DNA of 64,000 nt from CAZAQV01 sp964487255 (GTDB taxonomy: Bacteria; Myxococcota_A; Polyangia; Polyangiales; CAZAQV01): NCBI GenBank assembly GCA_964487255.1, contig CAZAQV010000008.1:62001-126000 (forward strand), read 5' to 3'. A program made the position numbers and the translations under genes. The notes below the pieces were generated by a model that did no database searches, was not told the origin of the DNA, and saw only the letters and a program-made list of their open reading frames with translations. This document shows, piece by piece, positions 63,501 to 64,000 of this stretch. How positions within the stretch are numbered: the first letter of the stretch is position 1; each line of letters starts with the position of its first letter.

Positions 63501-64000
63501 TGATGTTCAGCCGCTGAGCCTTCTGAAAGATTCGTGCATTCTCACTTCGCAAGTTGAAGGCACCGGGAACGGATTCTGTGGTTTCGCTGGCGCCCAGCAT
63601 GAGCAGTCCGCCCCGGTTGAGTCCAAAGTGGAAGAAGGAAAGCGCCTTCTTTTGGGCCTGCTGGTCGAGGTAGATCAGAAGGTTCCGACAGCACACGACG
63701 TGGACGTTCGTAAAGGGTACGTCGTGAAGCAAGTCGTGGCGTTGAAACAACACACGGCTGCGAAGTCGGTCCTGGACGCGAAGGCCCTGACTTCCTTTTT
63801 CGAAGTAGTTGTCCATGCGACTCGCCGATACCTGTACGAGCTGCTCGGAGGTGTAGAGGCCCTCTTCAGCGATTCGCAGCGAGTCCGGGTTGATGTCGGT
63901 TGCGAAGACGCGCCATTCGCGATGTGCGCTTAACGCCTTGAGACACTCGTCAACCACGATGGCCAGCGAAAATGCCTCTTCGCCGGTTGCACAGCCTGCG
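60529..64000 (-). CDS. CheR-PAS-histidine kinase-REC-REC hybrid sensor, truncated at window edge
   Basis: The frame is open at the window end (AGCATGEEAFSLA, typical of CheR's SAM-binding motif, is read past the listed Met), so the N-terminus, possibly including CheB, lies outside. Within the window: the CheR methyltransferase C-terminal part (FATDINPDSL, CRNLLIYLD), a coiled-coil of NEEL/SNEEL repeats (about residues 310-390 of this part), PAS domains, HisKA (NMSHEIRTPL), HATPase (NLVSNAIKF, DTGIGF, GSGLGLAI), and two C-terminal receivers with Asp in VILMDVQMPG and FLISDINFGG. This is a CheB/CheR-type hybrid kinase that may link methylation-based signalling to phosphorelay. Confidence 0.94.
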   Translation of the reverse strand, partial: AGCATGEEAFSLAIVVDECLKALSAHREWRVFATDINPDSLRIAEEGLYTSEQLVQVSASRMDNYFEKGSQGLRVQDRLRSRVLFQRHDLLHDVPFTNVHVVCCRNLLIYLDQQAQKKALSFFHFGLNRGGLLMLGASETTESVPGAFNLRSENARIFQKAQRLNINHDLADRIRTRALESHRAKRNQVDEERLALYDTLCNRFMPPSILLDGQRQVLETFGGAEKYLSIKGRRFSHDFLDLLDSDLKGSIAGALRMLERNDEPLVVRSIELAVDGQKTVLDLRLELLPITNSEEPRILVSLIEESAATDERKAAEFSSHRAADDELMRLESELADTRAYLQESIERAEASNQELHATNEELIASNEELQSTNEELSSVNEELYTINSEYQNSIRELRDANADISHLLSNTNIATLFLDSDLAIRRFTPHIARVIDVVENDIGRKVTSFQHKLQWPDFFDSLRTVLKTGESIIEETRATDGTRYVVRIHAYRTGSETEGVVVTLTDVTRLAQTQAALADREGRLEQLADPLPMLISYVDSNERYRFVNREYEKVWQRERGSLIGLTVKEVLGPNNYRKAKPSIDAALTGKPTEFEMMADFPAGSQWIRVNYIPHLESDGTSIGFYVTATDLTEQHQAAEALRAARDASAHASQAKTEFLANMSHEIRTPLTAIMGYAELLTNETQTERGTDYVKTIRRNGRHLLAIINDVLDLSRIEEGRLDLERESFSIMELIGEVHELFRLRSRDRGIALRVEFPEKVPQQVESDPRRIRQILFNLVSNAIKFTEDGSVTIKLYEIDRKDPRLRIEVRDTGIGFPQEKAETLFEPFKQLDGSGARRHEGSGLGLAICSRLVQALQGKIRAQSVTGAGSSFLIDIPVEVERDTGEVEASRAALSSQPAPTTSQRLDCRLLIVDDKRDVRELLKEGLTLAGATVETLSSGTRTLKLHETEGLDAFDVILMDVQMPGIDGLATTERLRELGVSIPIIALTARALERDREECLKAGFSGYLPKPVDQLKLVHYLNDLLEDHEDASRSGAERQPTTKLAVLIVDDHEDSAELITTVLQAKGFNASYELNIEAARKRLMKSPPDFLISDINFGGEPVGLDLAKEVRKQQPNIRMAALSGADIEAQALRAGFDHFFTKPCSPERLVDWLRS

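Overview
The window looks like chromosomal DNA from a Myxococcota-type bacterium (or a close deltaproteobacterial relative). This is inferred from gene content. There are many lipoproteins with a CGDDG-like start after the lipobox and Asp/Ala/Thr-rich stalks. One ORF carries a MYXO-CTERM-like tail. There are Hanks-type Ser/Thr kinases, an FHA plus sigma-54 activator, TPR proteins and a large PKS-NRPS locus. No rRNA, tRNA, CRISPR array, insertion sequence or phage gene was recognised.

Region 1 (1-23,700) is mostly housekeeping and envelope genes in mixed orientation: an alpha/beta hydrolase-like protein, a flavin-dependent monooxygenase, a DUF1697 protein, several secreted lipoproteins (one with an HExxH metalloprotease motif), a hotdog thioesterase, two GST-fold proteins, an MFS transporter, a pirin, an O-antigen-ligase-like protein, OsmC, a rhodanese, an EEP-fold phosphodiesterase, a sulfotransferase-like protein and a hemerythrin-domain protein. 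One lipoprotein gene here has a clean single-base frameshift. Another ORF fuses a phospholipase-C-like domain, a sorting-signal-like tail, a second signal peptide and a beta-barrel.

Region 2 (about 23,750-46,740) is a hybrid PKS-NRPS locus with two convergent assembly lines. The forward line is a free-standing ketosynthase overlapping by 4 bp a 1,860-residue AT-ACP-C-A-PCP-TE protein. The reverse line is a 3,467-residue C-A-PCP-KS-AT-ACP-C-A-PCP-TE protein downstream of a cupin/JmjC-like protein and a membrane-anchored VCBS-repeat protein. Both lines therefore end in the same unit (KS, AT, ACP, C, A, PCP, TE), both ATs carry the malonyl motif, there is no ketoreductase, and both TE domains have Cys-Glu-His where Ser-Asp-His is usual. 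The two TEs would both receive a beta-ketoacyl-aminoacyl thioester, so a tetramic-acid-type release by Dieckmann cyclisation is the simplest product hypothesis. A beta-lactone or macrocycle remains possible. This locus is the main candidate for a new system.

Region 3 (46,740-51,300) holds two tandem copies of a 548-residue lipoprotein with two repeated beta-domains and a GH26-like glycosidase domain. Each copy has the same 108-base leader, and a strong hairpin separates them. A LamG-type lipoprotein follows.

Region 4 (51,300-64,000) contains a TPR protein / FHA-sigma-54 activator / Ser-Thr kinase operon, the ribosome assembly GTPase RsgA, a second Ser/Thr kinase, a small membrane protein, a HAD phosphatase, a GNAT-nitrilase fusion, and a CheR-type hybrid histidine kinase with two receiver domains that runs off the window end.
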